64,000 nt of DNA from positions 3,304,501 through 3,368,500 of the forward strand of contig JAUFRC010000001.1 of assembly GCA_030410095.1 (NCBI GenBank). Direction: 5' to 3'. Source of the stretch: Paracoccus cavernae. Its GTDB lineage: Bacteria > Pseudomonadota > Alphaproteobacteria > Rhodobacterales > Rhodobacteraceae. The position numbers and the translations under genes are program-made. Position 1 is the first letter of the stretch; each line of letters opens with the position of its first letter. Below are positions 7,856 through 17,579 of this stretch, in pieces. The notes below the pieces were generated by a model. The model was not told where the DNA came from. It searched no databases and saw only the letters and a list, made by a program, of their open reading frames with translations.

Positions 7856-7891
7856 TGCGGGGCGGTCGCTGCTCGATCGCCCCGCATTTTT
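7856..7891 (+). terminator. Rho-independent terminator in the early region
   Basis: Perfect stem GCGGGGCG/CGCCCCGC (7857-7864 and 7878-7885), extended by TG/CA, followed by TTTTT (7887-7891). The 274 bp from 7649 to 7922 hold no convincing gene besides this. It would separate the Cro-like gene from the replication genes, as lambda tR1 does. Confidence 0.78.
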
Positions 7892-7922
7892 AGAAACAGC
7901 GCGAATGCGCAAGGGACAGGTG

Positions 7923-8342
7923 ATGGCGATGAATACGCCCGTTTCCTCGGCTCAATGCCAGACATCCGGACCTACATCAGGGCCGCGCGCTGCTCCCGGC
8001 CCGCGAGCTGGTGTCTATGTTTGGCGCGACAAGGAGTATCGCGGCATGCGCGCTGTAGCACGGGCGGCCGGCGTGAGTGCATCGACGGTAATGGCCCATC
8101 TCGACCGGCACGGTAACCTCGACCGACTCGGCTGCGGACGTATCAGCAATTGGGACCCACGGGCCACCATGCGGCGCATCACTTTCGGGGCACGCAGTTG
8201 GGACAGCCTAGCAGCATTTGCTGCCGTGATGCAGGTCCATCGCAGCACGGCTTGGGCATGGCTCAAAAACGGTGAGGTCGAACGGATCATGGCGCGCGTT
8301 ATTCAGGCCGATGGCCGCAAGGCCAAGGCAGGTGCGGCATGA
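7923..8342 (+). CDS. Hypothetical DNA-binding-like protein (139 aa)
   Basis: Start at the ATG at 7923 with AGGGACAGG just upstream. Two candidate helix-turn-helix segments are visible: GMRAVARAAGVSASTVMAHL and, near the C-terminus, FAAVMQVHRSTAWAWLKNGE. The stop overlaps the next ATG (ATGA). It is probably a replication or regulatory accessory protein; no family recognised. Confidence 0.6.
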   Translation: MAMNTPVSSAQCQTSGPTSGPRAAPGPRAGVYVWRDKEYRGMRAVARAAGVSASTVMAHLDRHGNLDRLGCGRISNWDPRATMRRITFGARSWDSLAAFAAVMQVHRSTAWAWLKNGEVERIMARVIQADGRKAKAGAA

Positions 8343-8974
8343 GCGCTCAGACACGCACTCTCCAGCCGGTGCCGATCGACGATCTGCCGGACTATCCGCT
8401 TACGGTCGAGGATCGGCTCGATAGCCATTATTTCGTACCTTGGGAGCGGCGGCGCTGGCTCAACTCCGATATGCGCCTGCGAGGCACGCCGGAATGCCGC
8501 GCGCTGTTCTTCGATCTGATCAACATCTCCTATGATCAGGCACCGGTGGGCACCTTGCCAAATGATCACGAGCTGCTTGCCAAGCTCTTGATGGTCGATG
8601 CCGGTCATTTCTCGCAGTTATGCCGCCTCGAGTTCGGGCCGCTGCACAAATGGCATCTGGTGCGTTGCGGCGAGGAAATCCGCCTCGCGCATCCGATGGT
8701 GCTGCGCACGCTGCAAGAGGCTATCGCGCGCCGCGAGGATAACCGTGCCAAGAACGACGCCGCCAATGTCGCCAAGCGGATCCAGCGCCTGCGCATCACC
8801 CTGACCGCCTACAACAAAGACATCGGCGCCAATGATGCGGCGGTGCGCTGGATCGACGAATGGATGGTCCATGAGGGCTGCGAATACCGTTCGGCGACTT
8901 GGGTCGAGCGCGGCATGGGCGCGTGGATGAACCATAGCTTTTCTTTGTCCCGGAGTGCCGGACGCTCTGTCTGA
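8339..8974 (+). CDS. Hypothetical replication-region protein (211 aa)
   Basis: Reads MSAQTRTLQPVPIDDLPDYP, then a LFFDLINISYDQAPVGTLPN segment typical of phage replication-initiator N-termini that handle 'cost of helicase loading'-type proteins (DUF1376-like style). A basic helical stretch and a tryptophan-rich end follow. As sequenced it stops at 8974; a one-base shift near 8945 would extend it with a polar tail through the inverted-repeat region to about 9064. Function inferred from place only. Confidence 0.55.
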   Translation: MSAQTRTLQPVPIDDLPDYPLTVEDRLDSHYFVPWERRRWLNSDMRLRGTPECRALFFDLINISYDQAPVGTLPNDHELLAKLLMVDAGHFSQLCRLEFGPLHKWHLVRCGEEIRLAHPMVLRTLQEAIARREDNRAKNDAANVAKRIQRLRITLTAYNKDIGANDAAVRWIDEWMVHEGCEYRSATWVERGMGAWMNHSFSLSRSAGRSV

Positions 8975-9058
8975 CACTGTCCAACTTTGTCCGAAGGACA
9001 GTTCAAGACAGTCTCGGACACTCTCGGACTGTCCGGCACGACAGGGACAGAGACAAAG
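8943..9058. repeat. Nested inverted repeats, candidate origin region
   Basis: Outer arms TGCCGGAC (8956-8963) and GTCCGGCA (9031-9038), flanked by TTTGTC near 8945 and GACAAAG (9052-9058). Inner hairpin ACTGTCC (8976-8982) with GGACAGT (8996-9002). GTCC/GGAC words recur throughout. It lies between replication-region genes; 171 bp here (8975-9145) otherwise lack a clear gene. Confidence 0.6.
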
Positions 9059-9145
9059 AAAATGAAAAGAGAAAGACAAAGGCCAATCCCGCGACACGGC
9101 AGCGGGAACGCCTGTGGATAAGTCGGAAGGGCTGAGAAAACGGGG

Positions 9146-9736
9146 ATGGTGATGGAGGGGACCAGATCAGAACGGGAAGGGCGCGTTGACGCCTTGCTGC
9201 TGGAACCTCTGGCGGGGTTGAAGCGGGGCAAGGACAAAGACGGGCGTCGGCTCGGGGCCGAGGCGCATGAGAAAATGGTCGCGCGGCTGCGGAGCTGGCT
9301 CGGCTATCTCGATGACGATCAGCTGTCGGGATTGCTCAACCAGATCGTGGTGATGTCGGTCTCGGGCGAATGGCCGACCGAATTCCATATCCGGCAGGTG
9401 GCGATGCGCATGGCACCGCCGCCGCCGGAGGTCTCGCCCTATCCGCGCAGCATGATGGTGTCTGCCCTCGGGCGGCGCGCCGTCGCCGAGGGTTGGGCGG
9501 TCGAGATGTATCACGAGGTGCTGCACCACGGCCCGCCGCCGTTTCAGGACGGTGGATGGAAGGAAAAGCTGTTGCGCAAAGAAGCAGCTGAGAATGAGGA
9601 AACGGCGATCCGCGTGCGCGAGCGGGTTGCAGCGGGTCAGGCTAGCGACCGCGATATTCGGTGGCTTGCAGCGCGCGAGCGCGACTTGGCGGCCGTTTTG
9701 GAAATGCAGGCAGAAAAGAGGCAGCAACATGGATAA
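9146..9736 (+). CDS. Hypothetical replication-region protein (196 aa)
   Basis: Helical, charged protein. It has a WLGYLDDDQLSGLLNQIVVM segment, a WPTEFHIRQVAMRMAPPPPE segment and a long charged C-terminal helix. In position and pattern it resembles proteins following the initiator in Rhodobacteraceae prophages; no catalytic motif seen. The stop overlaps the next start by 8 bp, so the two are coupled. Confidence 0.6.
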   Translation: MVMEGTRSEREGRVDALLLEPLAGLKRGKDKDGRRLGAEAHEKMVARLRSWLGYLDDDQLSGLLNQIVVMSVSGEWPTEFHIRQVAMRMAPPPPEVSPYPRSMMVSALGRRAVAEGWAVEMYHEVLHHGPPPFQDGGWKEKLLRKEAAENEETAIRVRERVAAGQASDRDIRWLAARERDLAAVLEMQAEKRQQHG

Positions 9737-10457
9737 CGGGGCCTATCGGGACAAGGCTGCGGCGCGGGCGCATGACGAACGGGCCCGCCTTGATGCGGTG
9801 ATCGCACGGGCCACGCCGATCGAGGGTTGCGGCCCGTTGATCCCGATCGCGCCGGCGCGCGGGCCGCAGGTCGTGGTGACGCCGCGGCGCATGGTGCCGG
9901 ATGCCAAGGATGCCACCGGCTGGAAGGTCGAAGAGATGGGCTGGCGCGGGTTCAACGCGGTACGCGCGGCGGACATCTTCGACGATCTGGCGCGTCGGGC
10001 CGCAAAGCGGAAGGCCGCACCGCCGTTCACGGTTGGACAGGTTCAGGTCGGCAGGCTCTATCGCGACCTGGTCGAGCGCCATGATGCCGGCGGGATGCGT
10101 TGCGCCGGCCTCGAGGCCGGTCGCGGCTGCGGGCCGAGCGCGGGTGGAGAATTCATCGACGCCTTCATCGAAGAGGGCAGGGTAATCGAGCTTCTGCGCC
10201 GCCGGATCGGAAGTGGTGTTGCAATGGCGGTGCGGCGGGTGCGGCCATCCGCGCGAGGCGGCGCGGGCGCGCGTATCATTCATGACCGTGTGCTGGTCGA
10301 TGATATTTGCCTGCACGGGCGCTCGTTCCGTGACGTGCTGGAGCGGCATGGCTGGGCTTGCGACGGCAGGCGGGTACAGGAGTTGGTCGTCACACTGGCG
10401 GGCATCCTGTCACGGATGCAAGGCTATGACTGTCAGCCCTCGCACAAAAGATCTTGA
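9729..10457 (+). CDS. Hypothetical phage protein before HNH nuclease (242 aa)
   Basis: The ATG at 9729 lies inside the upstream gene's last codons. The protein is rich in Ala/Arg/Gly, with a GRLYRDLVERHDAGGMRCAG segment and a C-terminal basic region with helix-turn-helix-like RSFRDVLERHGWACDGRRVQ. A role as late-gene regulator (Q-like position, last early gene before packaging genes) is possible on position alone. Confidence 0.55.
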   Translation: MDNGAYRDKAAARAHDERARLDAVIARATPIEGCGPLIPIAPARGPQVVVTPRRMVPDAKDATGWKVEEMGWRGFNAVRAADIFDDLARRAAKRKAAPPFTVGQVQVGRLYRDLVERHDAGGMRCAGLEAGRGCGPSAGGEFIDAFIEEGRVIELLRRRIGSGVAMAVRRVRPSARGGAGARIIHDRVLVDDICLHGRSFRDVLERHGWACDGRRVQELVVTLAGILSRMQGYDCQPSHKRS

Positions 10458-10503
10458 CTGCTTAACCCACACCGCCCTATCAATCTTTCTATCATCTACA
10501 CGT

Positions 10504-10532
10504 GCGCCCGCAGGAAACCTCCTCGCGGGCGC
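10504..10532. other. Hairpin upstream of the HNH gene
   Basis: Perfect 8-bp arms GCGCCCGC/GCGGGCGC around a 13-nt loop, without T run, 20 bp before the HNH start. Possible RNA structure or part of a packaging region; role unknown. Confidence 0.5.
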
Positions 10533-10552
10533 CGTGCGTTTCAGGATCAGCC

Positions 10553-10900
10553 ATGTCGCGTCACAGTCTTTACAAGACCGCGCGGTGGAAGGCAGCGCGC
10601 CTTGCGCATCTGCGGCAAGAGCCGCTCTGCCGGATGTGCCAGCTGCGCGGCATCCTCAATGACGGATCCCTGACCGTTGCAGGTGCATGGCAGCCGCGGA
10701 AGAAGCGGCGGTTCCTCGCCGTTGATCACGTCATTCCGCATCGCGGTGATCTGGTCCTCTTCTGGGACCAGTCGAACTGGCAGACTCTCTGCCCGGACCA
10801 TCATGATATCGTCAAGCAGCGCGAAGAGGTTCGCGGCTTCTCCAATGCGCGCGGGTTGGACGGCTGGCCGCTCGATCCGCAGCATCCGGCGAACCGATAG
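10553..10900 (+). CDS. HNH endonuclease
   Basis: 115 aa. HNH signature: CRMC early, VDHVIPHRGD (first His), FWDQSNWQTLCPDHHDIVKQ (Asn and final His). It sits directly before the terminase genes, as in HK97-like phages, where an HNH protein works with terminase in DNA cutting during packaging (established for HK97 gp74). Start at MSRHSLYKTARWKAARL. The 154 bp after it (10901-11054) hold a small TTTCGCC/GGCGAAA hairpin and perhaps the cos site. Confidence 0.88.
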   Translation: MSRHSLYKTARWKAARLAHLRQEPLCRMCQLRGILNDGSLTVAGAWQPRKKRRFLAVDHVIPHRGDLVLFWDQSNWQTLCPDHHDIVKQREEVRGFSNARGLDGWPLDPQHPANR

Positions 10901-11054
10901 GTGGTTTCGCCCGATTTGAGGCGAAAACACCGCATTTTGGCCGATAGAGAGGGGGAGGGCAAAGTTCCGGGCTTTCGGGCTGGGGACCGGCGTCCACCCT
11001 TTCTCTGCGCAAAGTCGAAATTGGATACAAAAAGCCCAAGGTTAGGAAGAGGTT

Positions 11055-11528
11055 ATGGCAAGGGGACGCAAGCCTGCCGAGTCTGTTGTCGTTCCGATGA
11101 AGGAAGACGGGGACGGCGGCCACAATCAGCAGGCCCGCGCCATTGCCCGCGCCGCGCAACTGCGCCCCGAAGGGCTGCTCGACAAAGAGCGCTGGGTCTA
11201 TGACCGGCTCGCGCCGCCACTGTGCCATCCGACGAAGGATCGCCTCAACGAGGTCAGCATCTTCATGTTTGTCCAGCTCTGCCGGTCGGTGGTGCGCTAT
11301 GAGGATTATCAGCTGCTGCTCGCGGAACTGGGAGAGACTTATACCGCCAAAACCCGCAACGGCGATCAGATCAAAACGCGTCCCGAAGTCGCGCAGCTCA
11401 ACGAGACCTGGCGCCAGATCCGCACCCTGGCCAGCGACTTCGGCATGACGCCCGCAGCCGAGCGTTCACTCGGCGGGGCGGGACAGCTCGGCTTCAGGTT
11501 CCCGGACCATGACGACGACTTCACCTGA
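11055..11528 (+). CDS. terS: Terminase small subunit, P27 family
   Basis: 157 aa beginning MARGRKPAESVVVPMKED. It has the P27-type pattern: basic N-terminus, a middle with LCHPTKDRLNEVSIFMFVQL and the typical end ETWRQIRTLASDFGMTPAAE followed by an acidic tail. It recognises phage DNA and loads the large subunit, whose start overlaps this gene by 20 bp. AAGAGGTT precedes the start. Confidence 0.85.
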   Translation: MARGRKPAESVVVPMKEDGDGGHNQQARAIARAAQLRPEGLLDKERWVYDRLAPPLCHPTKDRLNEVSIFMFVQLCRSVVRYEDYQLLLAELGETYTAKTRNGDQIKTRPEVAQLNETWRQIRTLASDFGMTPAAERSLGGAGQLGFRFPDHDDDFT

Positions 11529-13334
11529 CCGCGACACGGTCCGCTATCAGCGCGATCCGATCACGGCATGGGCGGAGGATGTGGTCGCGGGCGAGATCGT
11601 GGCCGGTCCGCATGTCCGCAATGCGGCGGCGCGCCACCTGCGCGATCTGCGCGAAGGGCCGGCGCGCGGGTTGTTGTGGGATCTGGCAGCCGCCAAGCAT
11701 GTGATCGCATGGTTCGCCCGCAACTTGCGGCTGAATGGCGGCCAGTTCGAGGGCAAGCCCTTCGTGCTGCATCCGAGCCAGGCATTCCGTGTCGGTTCGC
11801 TCTTCGGTTGGAAGATCAAGGCGACCGGCCTGCGCCGCTTCCGGCGCTTCTACGATGAAGAGGGCAAGGGCAACGGCAAGAGCCCGATGCTCGGAGGATC
11901 GGGCTCTTTCTACTGGTAGGGGACGGCGAGGCGCGCGCGGAGATCTATTCGGCAGCGGCCAAGAAGGATCAGGCACGGATCCTCTTCAATGATGCGGTCG
12001 CGATGGTGGACCAGTCGCCGCGGCTCTCTTCCAAGATCGACCGGCACGGGATCGATCCGGTCTGGCAGCTGAGCTATCGCGGCAAGGACGGCGGCAAGCG
12101 CTTCTTCAAGCCGATCGCCAACGAGGCCAAATCGGGCGGGCAGTCGGGGCCGCGCCCGCACGCGGCGCTCTGCGACGAGGTCCACGAGCACCCGAGCCGC
12201 GACACCATCGATATGTTGGAGCGCGGCTTCAAGTTCCGCGAGCAGCCGATGCTCTGCATGGCGACCAATAGCGGATCAGACCGCAAGTCGATCTGCTGGG
12301 AGGAGCATCAGCACGCGGTACAGGTCGCGGCGGGCATCAAGAACGATGACCGGACCTTCGCGTTTGTCTGCGCTCTCGACGAGGGCGATGATTGGGAGAA
12401 TGATCCCGGCTGCTGGATCAAGGCCAACCCGCTTTTGGGGGCAACGATCACGGCGGAATGGCTGGCCGAGCAGGTCAATCAGGCCAAGATGATGCCAGGC
12501 AAGCGCAACGGGATCGCACGGCTGCACTTTTGCGAATGGACGCAAGCCCAGACGGCGGCGATCCGGCGTGAGGCATGGGTGGCCTGCGTCGGGGATGTCG
12601 ATGAAGACGAGATGATCGCGCGGGGCTATCCCTGTTTTGGTGGCCTCGACCTCAGCCAGACCCGCGACTTCACCGCGTTGACGCTGGTCTGGCTGATCGA
12701 CGGCACCCGCGATGCAGAGCGTTTCGTGGCAAAGACATGGTTCTGGTCGCCCAAGGATACGCTTGCCGACCGCGCGGCACGGGACCAGACGCCCTATGAT
12801 GAATGGGAGCAGCAGGGTTTCCTCGAGGCGGTGCCGGGAGACCGGCTTAAATATGCCTGGCTGGCGGATGCGATTGCCGCGCTCAATGCCAGGTTCGCGC
12901 CGATCAGCATTGGTTGCGACCAATACGGCCTCGAACGCTTGCAGGAGAACCTGAACGACATCGGTGCGGTGATCCCGGCCGAGATCCATCCTCAGGGTTT
13001 CCAGAAGCGGATCCTCGAAAAGGACACGTCGCTGCCGGAGGGCCAGCAGGAGATCTATCTGTGGATGCCCGACAGCATCAACAAGCTGGAGGCGGGGCTC
13101 TACGAGCAGCGCTTCCTGATCGACCGCAACCCGCTCCTCGACAGCATGGCGGCCAGCGTCGTCTACGCCGAGAACCGGACAGGACACCGGATGTTCGACA
13201 AGCCGAACGCCTATGGCCGCATCGACGGCATGGTCTCGCTGGCCATGGCGACCGGCGTCGCGCTTTGCCGCTCGCCGAAGGAAGAACAGCAGAAGCGACA
13301 GGACGATTATTTCCGGAGTATGGTGAACGCATGA
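11509..13334 (+). CDS. terL: Terminase large subunit (one frameshift)
   Basis: Packaging ATPase/nuclease. N-terminal ATPase with the Walker-A-like EGKGNGKSP, Walker B ALCDEVHE and motif-III-like MATNSGSDRKS. The C-terminal RNase-H-fold nuclease shows GGLDLSQTRDFTALTLVW and ISIGCDQYG. The frame breaks near 11899; one added base after GGAGG restores GLFLLVGDGEARAEIYSAAA, and the total length then fits 608 codons. The stop overlaps the portal ATG (ATGA). Confidence 0.9.
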
Positions 13335-14542
13335 ATGTGCTGAGAAAGATGTTCGGCAGATTCGGCGACAGCGCGCGCCCGATGGATCTGCGCAACCAGA
13401 CCATGGATCGCGCCGACGGCGCAGGTGTGGCGGTCAACGCCAGTTCGAGCCTCAGCCTTTCCGCCGTTTGGGGGTGCGTCGGCTTGTTGGCTGGGACGAT
13501 TTCGTCCCTGCCGTTCGAAGTCTATGCCGTCGCCAAGAGCGGTGATCGCAGCAAGCGCCGCGATCATTCACTCTATCGCGTCCTGCATGACAGTCCGAAC
13601 GCGGATCAAACTGCGCTCGACTTTTGGGACTTCATCACGACCTCCATCGAGCTCTGGGGCAATGCCTATGCGCGGATCGAGCGTTTGGGCGGCGCTGTTG
13701 TCGCTCTTGTTCCGATCCGGCCGGATGCGGTTTCCGTGCGTCGTCGTGCCGATGGCAGCCTCGGCTATCGCTGGTCCGAGAAGGGGCAAAGCTTTGATCG
13801 CGGCGAAGGCGATGTGTTTCATGTTCGTGGCCCTGGTGGGGATCCGCTCGGCGGCATGTCGACCTTGGCTTTCGCGCGGCAGACCTTCTCGCTCGCCCTC
13901 GCGGCGAACGAGGCAGCGGCAGGAATGTTTCGCAACGGGCTGAAGCCCTCGGGTGTGCTCAAGTTCAAGGACTGGCTATCCAAAGAGAATCGCGAACTTG
14001 CGCGAACGGAAATGGTCGAGCGCTTCGCGGGTTCGGCCAATGCCGGTCGTCCGTTCATTGCTGAAGGCGGGGTCGAGTGGGCGCCGATCACGATCACGCC
14101 CGAGGATGCCCAGATGCTCGAGTCGCGGGGCTTCTCGATCGAGGAGATCTGCCGCTTCTTCGGGGTGCCGCCCGTGATGATCCAGCACAGCTCGGCAACG
14201 ACCAGCTGGCCGACCGGGGTCGAGCAGCAGGTGCTGCTGTTCCAGAAGTTCACCCTGCGCCGCCGGCTGAAGCGGATCGAGCAGGCGGTGGCGAAACAGT
14301 TGCTGAGCGAGGCCGAACGTCAGGCAGGGCTTCAGGTCGAGTTCAACCTCGAGGGTCTGTTGCGCGGTGACAGTGCGGGCCGCGCATCGTTCTACGGCTC
14401 GGGGCTGAAGGACGGATGGCTTACGATCAACGAGGTGCGCGGCAAGGAAAATCTGCCGCCGGTTGCTGGTGGCGATGTCCCCCGCATCCAGAAGCAAAAC
14501 GTGCCGATCACCGATCTGGAGGCGCTGATCAATGGGGAATGA
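13331..14542 (+). CDS. Portal protein, HK97 family
   Basis: 403 aa, usual HK97-type portal length. Characteristic are the VNASSSLSLSAVWGCVGLLA start, ELWGNAYARIER, and the SIEEICRFFGVPPVMI-SSATTSWPTGVEQQ block, then FTLRRRLKRIE. It forms the dodecameric ring at the capsid vertex through which DNA passes. The frame is intact. It overlaps terL by 4 bp and the protease by 11 bp. Confidence 0.93.
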   Translation: MNVLRKMFGRFGDSARPMDLRNQTMDRADGAGVAVNASSSLSLSAVWGCVGLLAGTISSLPFEVYAVAKSGDRSKRRDHSLYRVLHDSPNADQTALDFWDFITTSIELWGNAYARIERLGGAVVALVPIRPDAVSVRRRADGSLGYRWSEKGQSFDRGEGDVFHVRGPGGDPLGGMSTLAFARQTFSLALAANEAAAGMFRNGLKPSGVLKFKDWLSKENRELARTEMVERFAGSANAGRPFIAEGGVEWAPITITPEDAQMLESRGFSIEEICRFFGVPPVMIQHSSATTSWPTGVEQQVLLFQKFTLRRRLKRIEQAVAKQLLSEAERQAGLQVEFNLEGLLRGDSAGRASFYGSGLKDGWLTINEVRGKENLPPVAGGDVPRIQKQNVPITDLEALINGE

Positions 14543-15214
14543 CATGAAGGTCAAACAGGGTGCGGCGCTGCTCGACATCAAGGCGCTGGAGGAAAAAGGA
14601 CAGTTCGAAGGCTATGCCAGCACCTTTGGTGGCGAGCCCGACAGCTACGGCGACATCATCGCGCCAGGTGCTTTCGCCGACAGCCTTTCCGGCCATGCCG
14701 GCAAAGGAACCATGCCCAAGATGTTCTGGCAGCATGATGCGCGCGAGCCCATCGGGAAATGGCTCTCCGCCAGCGAGGACGGAAAGGGCCTTCTGGTCAA
14801 AGGTCAGCTGAACATGGGCGTCCAGCGGGCGCGCGAGGCCTACGAGCTTCTCAAGGCCGGCGACATCGACGGGCTTTCGATCGGCTACCGGATCCGCGGC
14901 TATGAGGTCGATGAAGAACGCGGGATCTGGACCTTGACCAAGCTGGATCTGCACGAGGTCTCGATCGTGAGCATCGGGGCCAACGAGCACGCAACCGTCG
15001 ACGGGGTCAAAGCGGAGCGTCGATCGCAAGAGATATTGGAAAAGCTGCGGGCCGGGGACCGGCTGACGGAGCGGGAGTTCGAGCATCTGTTGAAGGGGGC
15101 CTTCGACTTCTCGAACTCGCAGGCGGAGCGCGCCGCACGCCTCCACCTGAAAGGTCAGGGGAACCTGACAAAGCGGCGAGCGGGCAGGCTTTCCTGCGCG
15201 CGCTTGTGGGCTAA
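14532..15214 (+). CDS. HK97-type prohead protease (frameshift near end)
   Basis: Processes scaffold and capsid during head maturation. Motifs: FEGYASTFGGEPDSYGDII, the catalytic His in MFWQHDAREPIG and Ser in DIDGLSIGYRIRGYEVD. As sequenced the frame runs through into the capsid gene. Adding one G to the run at 15158-15161 gives the normal end GQAFLRALVG and a stop at 15212-15214, with an independent ribosome site before the capsid start. The fusion is therefore judged an artefact. Confidence 0.88.
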
Positions 15215-15245
15215 CGCCCGATTTCCATCATTACGGAGGTTCCCC

Positions 15246-16456
15246 ATGTCGGGAGATAAAACGGCCGACCAATTGGCGGCCGAGTTCAAGGCTGCGAACG
15301 ATCGCGCCATCGATGCCGTCAAGGCCATTGCCGAGGATGCCCTCGGCAAGGCCAAATCCGGCGAGAAGCTGAGCGAACAGCTCAAGGCTGACGCCGATGC
15401 GGCTATGATCAAGATGAACGAGCTGAGCGGTCAAGTCGTCGAGATCGCGCAGAAAATGGCCCGTGCGCCTCTGGGCGAGAACGCAGCGGAGACTTCGCTC
15501 GGCCAGCAGTTCATCGACAGCGAAGGCTTCAAGGGATGGGCCGATGGGCGCCCGCGGCAGGGCAAATCCGATCTCGCGATCAAGGCGACGATCACAACCG
15601 CGACGACCGATGCAGCCGGTTCGGTGGGGGCCGCGACCGAACGCACCCGTCTTCCGGGCATTCAGGGGCTGCCCCAACGCCGTCTCGTCGTGCGCGATCT
15701 GATTACGCAGGGCCGCATCGATCAGGCTGCGCTGGAATATATCCGCGAGAAGGGCTTCACCAACAATGCGGCTCCGGTCGCCGAGGGGGCAAAGAAGCCG
15801 GAATCGGATATCCAGCTGGAGTTGATCTCGACCTCGGCCAAAGTCATGGCGCATTGGATGAAGGTGTCGAAACAGGCGCTCAGCGACGTCTCGCAGCTGC
15901 GCTCGCATATCGACAACCGCTTGCTCTTCGGCCTTGCGCTGAAGGAAGATGGCCAGCTTCTCCATGGTGACGGCACCGGCCAGAACCTGCACGGTATCGT
16001 GCCGCAGGCCACGGCCTATGCGGTCCCCGCTGGTATCGATACGGCCGGTCTGACCGTGATCGACACGTTGCGCATCGCGGCGCTTCAGGCGGTGCTCGCC
16101 GAGCTTCCCGCAACGGGCCATGTGCTCAACCCGATCGATTGGGCTGCGATCGAGCTGGTCAAGGACGATGTTGGTCGCCACATCATCGGCCAGCCGCAAG
16201 GCAATGCTTCTGCCAGCCTTTGGCGCTTGCCGGTGGTGGAAACCGTGGCGATTGCACAGGGCAAGTTCCTGACCGGTGCGTTCCAGATGGGTGCCGAGGT
16301 CTTCGATCTGTGGGATCGCGTGTCGAGGTCGGCTTCGAGAATGACGACTTCACCAAGAACCTTGTGACGATCCTGGCCGAAGAGCGTATCGCGCTTGCGG
16401 TCTACCGTCCGGAGGCCTTCGTCTACGGCGATCTCGCCCCGCCGGTCACCCCGTAA
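15246..16456 (+). CDS. Major capsid protein, HK97 family (one frameshift)
   Basis: Starts MSGDKTADQLAAEFKAAND after a GGAGG site. The first ~100 residues are a helical scaffold-like delta domain (AEDALGKAKSGEKLSEQLKA). The HK97 fold follows: LPGIQGLPQRRLVVRDLI, the NNAAPVAEGAKKPESDI turn, HWMKVSKQALSDV. One base is missing near 16319; with it the end reads VEVGFENDDFTKNLVTILAE and ERIALAVYRPEAFVYGDL. About 403 codons. Confidence 0.92.
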
Positions 16457-16478
16457 GGGCTGACTGCGCAAGCGAACC

Positions 16479-16502
16479 GGGGTGGCTATGGCCGCCCCTT
16501 TT
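16479..16502 (+). terminator. Terminator after the capsid gene
   Basis: Stem GGGGTGGC/GCCGCCCC with a TATG loop (one G-U pair) followed by TTTT, 22 bp after the capsid stop. It may lower downstream connector expression relative to capsid. Confidence 0.72.
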
Positions 16503-16519
16503 CTATTCAGGGGGAAGTT

Positions 16520-16741
16520 ATGAAATACCATGTTCATCGCGAGCATTATGGCGACCGGTTCTTTCGGAAGGGTGACAAGCGCGAGGCCGAGGCGTCGGAT
16601 GTAGCGCATTTGGTGCGCGCCGGTATTTTGTCGCCGGCGGATGATTCGCAGGCCAAGCCGGGCGCGAAATCCAAGGAGAAAACGGCGGCAAAGCCGGACA
16701 ACAAAGCCGCGCCTGTCAGTGACAACAAGAGCGACGCATGA
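16520..16741 (+). CDS. Small hypothetical head-region protein (73 aa)
   Basis: MKYHVHREHYGDRFFRKGDK, then a short helix (VAHLVRAGIL) and a Lys/Ala-rich tail. GGGGGAAGTT precedes the ATG. Its stop overlaps the next ATG. Similar small proteins follow the capsid gene in many alphaproteobacterial phages; role unknown. Confidence 0.65.
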   Translation: MKYHVHREHYGDRFFRKGDKREAEASDVAHLVRAGILSPADDSQAKPGAKSKEKTAAKPDNKAAPVSDNKSDA

Positions 16742-17244
16742 TCCCGCGCCGCATCGTCCCGCCGGTCGATCAGCTGGTCATGCTCGAGGATGCCAAGGCG
16801 CATTGTCGGGTTGATGGTGACGACAGCAACGCGCTGATGCAGGGCTATATCGACGCCGCGACGGCTTATCTCGACGGCTATCGCGGCGTGCTTGGCCGGT
16901 GCATCATGGCGCAGGATTGGGAAATCGACCTGGCTTGCGCGGGTCGTCATCGCTTGCCGCTGCCCGATGCAATCTCCGCCAGCGCGCGCGATGCCGCGGG
17001 TGATCCGGTCGCGGTCGAGCTGCATCACGATGCGCGCGGCAGCAGCGTCACGATTGCAGGTCCGGCCATCGTCAGCTTCAAGGCGGCGCTTCCGGAGGAA
17101 TTGCTGCCGAGCCTGCGCGTCGCAGCCCTGCTGCTGATCGGGCATTGGTTCGAAAACCGCGAGGCGGTCTCGGAGCGGTCTATGGCCAGCCTTCCGATGG
17201 CGGTCGATGCCCTGATCGCCCCGATCCGATGGTATGCACTATGA
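16738..17244 (+). CDS. Head-tail connector (gp6-like)
   Basis: 168 aa. The pattern LEDAKAHCRVDGDDSNALMQ, then YIDAATAYLDGYRGVLG is the signature start of HK97 gp6/gp15-type connectors. The C-terminal PSLRVAALLLIGHWFENREA helix with ...PMAVDALIAPIRWYAL is equally typical. It forms the ring below the portal. Four-base overlaps with both neighbours show an operon. Confidence 0.85.
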   Translation: MIPRRIVPPVDQLVMLEDAKAHCRVDGDDSNALMQGYIDAATAYLDGYRGVLGRCIMAQDWEIDLACAGRHRLPLPDAISASARDAAGDPVAVELHHDARGSSVTIAGPAIVSFKAALPEELLPSLRVAALLLIGHWFENREAVSERSMASLPMAVDALIAPIRWYAL

Positions 17245-17579
17245 CCGCCGGAATGCTCTCGAAGCGCGCCATCTTCCAGCGGCCGCACAAAGCCAAAGAT
17301 GCCGACGGTAAGGTTATCCATACCTACCCCGAAGAATTTACGGCTTGGGTCAATCTCAAGCCGCTCCGAGGTGGCGAAAGTGTCATGGCGTCGCGGATGC
17401 AATCACGGGCGCCCGCGATCGTGACCTTCCGCACCTCGACGCAGGCGCGCGCAGTCAACTCCGAATGGCGGGTGGTGATCGACGGGCGGATTTATGAGGC
17501 CAAGGAGGACCCGCGCGAGACGCAGGATCGGGCCCTGTTCGAGATGCTGGTCGAGGGTGGTGGCAATGCGGGCAGGTAG
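17241..17579 (+). CDS. Head closure protein (head-tail joining)
   Basis: 112 aa, begins MTAGMLSKRAIFQRPHKAKD. The family pattern is AWVNLKPLRGGESVMASRMQ, then APAIVTFRTSTQARAVNSEW and VVIDGRIYEAKEDPRETQDR. It corresponds to SPP1 gp16/HK97 gp7-type stoppers, which close the head after packaging. Overlaps the upstream stop by 4 bp. Confidence 0.83.
   Translation: MTAGMLSKRAIFQRPHKAKDADGKVIHTYPEEFTAWVNLKPLRGGESVMASRMQSRAPAIVTFRTSTQARAVNSEWRVVIDGRIYEAKEDPRETQDRALFEMLVEGGGNAGR

Noticed and set aside
14532..16367. Continuous frame joining prohead protease and capsid
   Set aside because: Correcting one G in 15158-15161 gives the usual protease end and stop, and the capsid has its own GGAGG and ATG. 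Fusion is an artefact.
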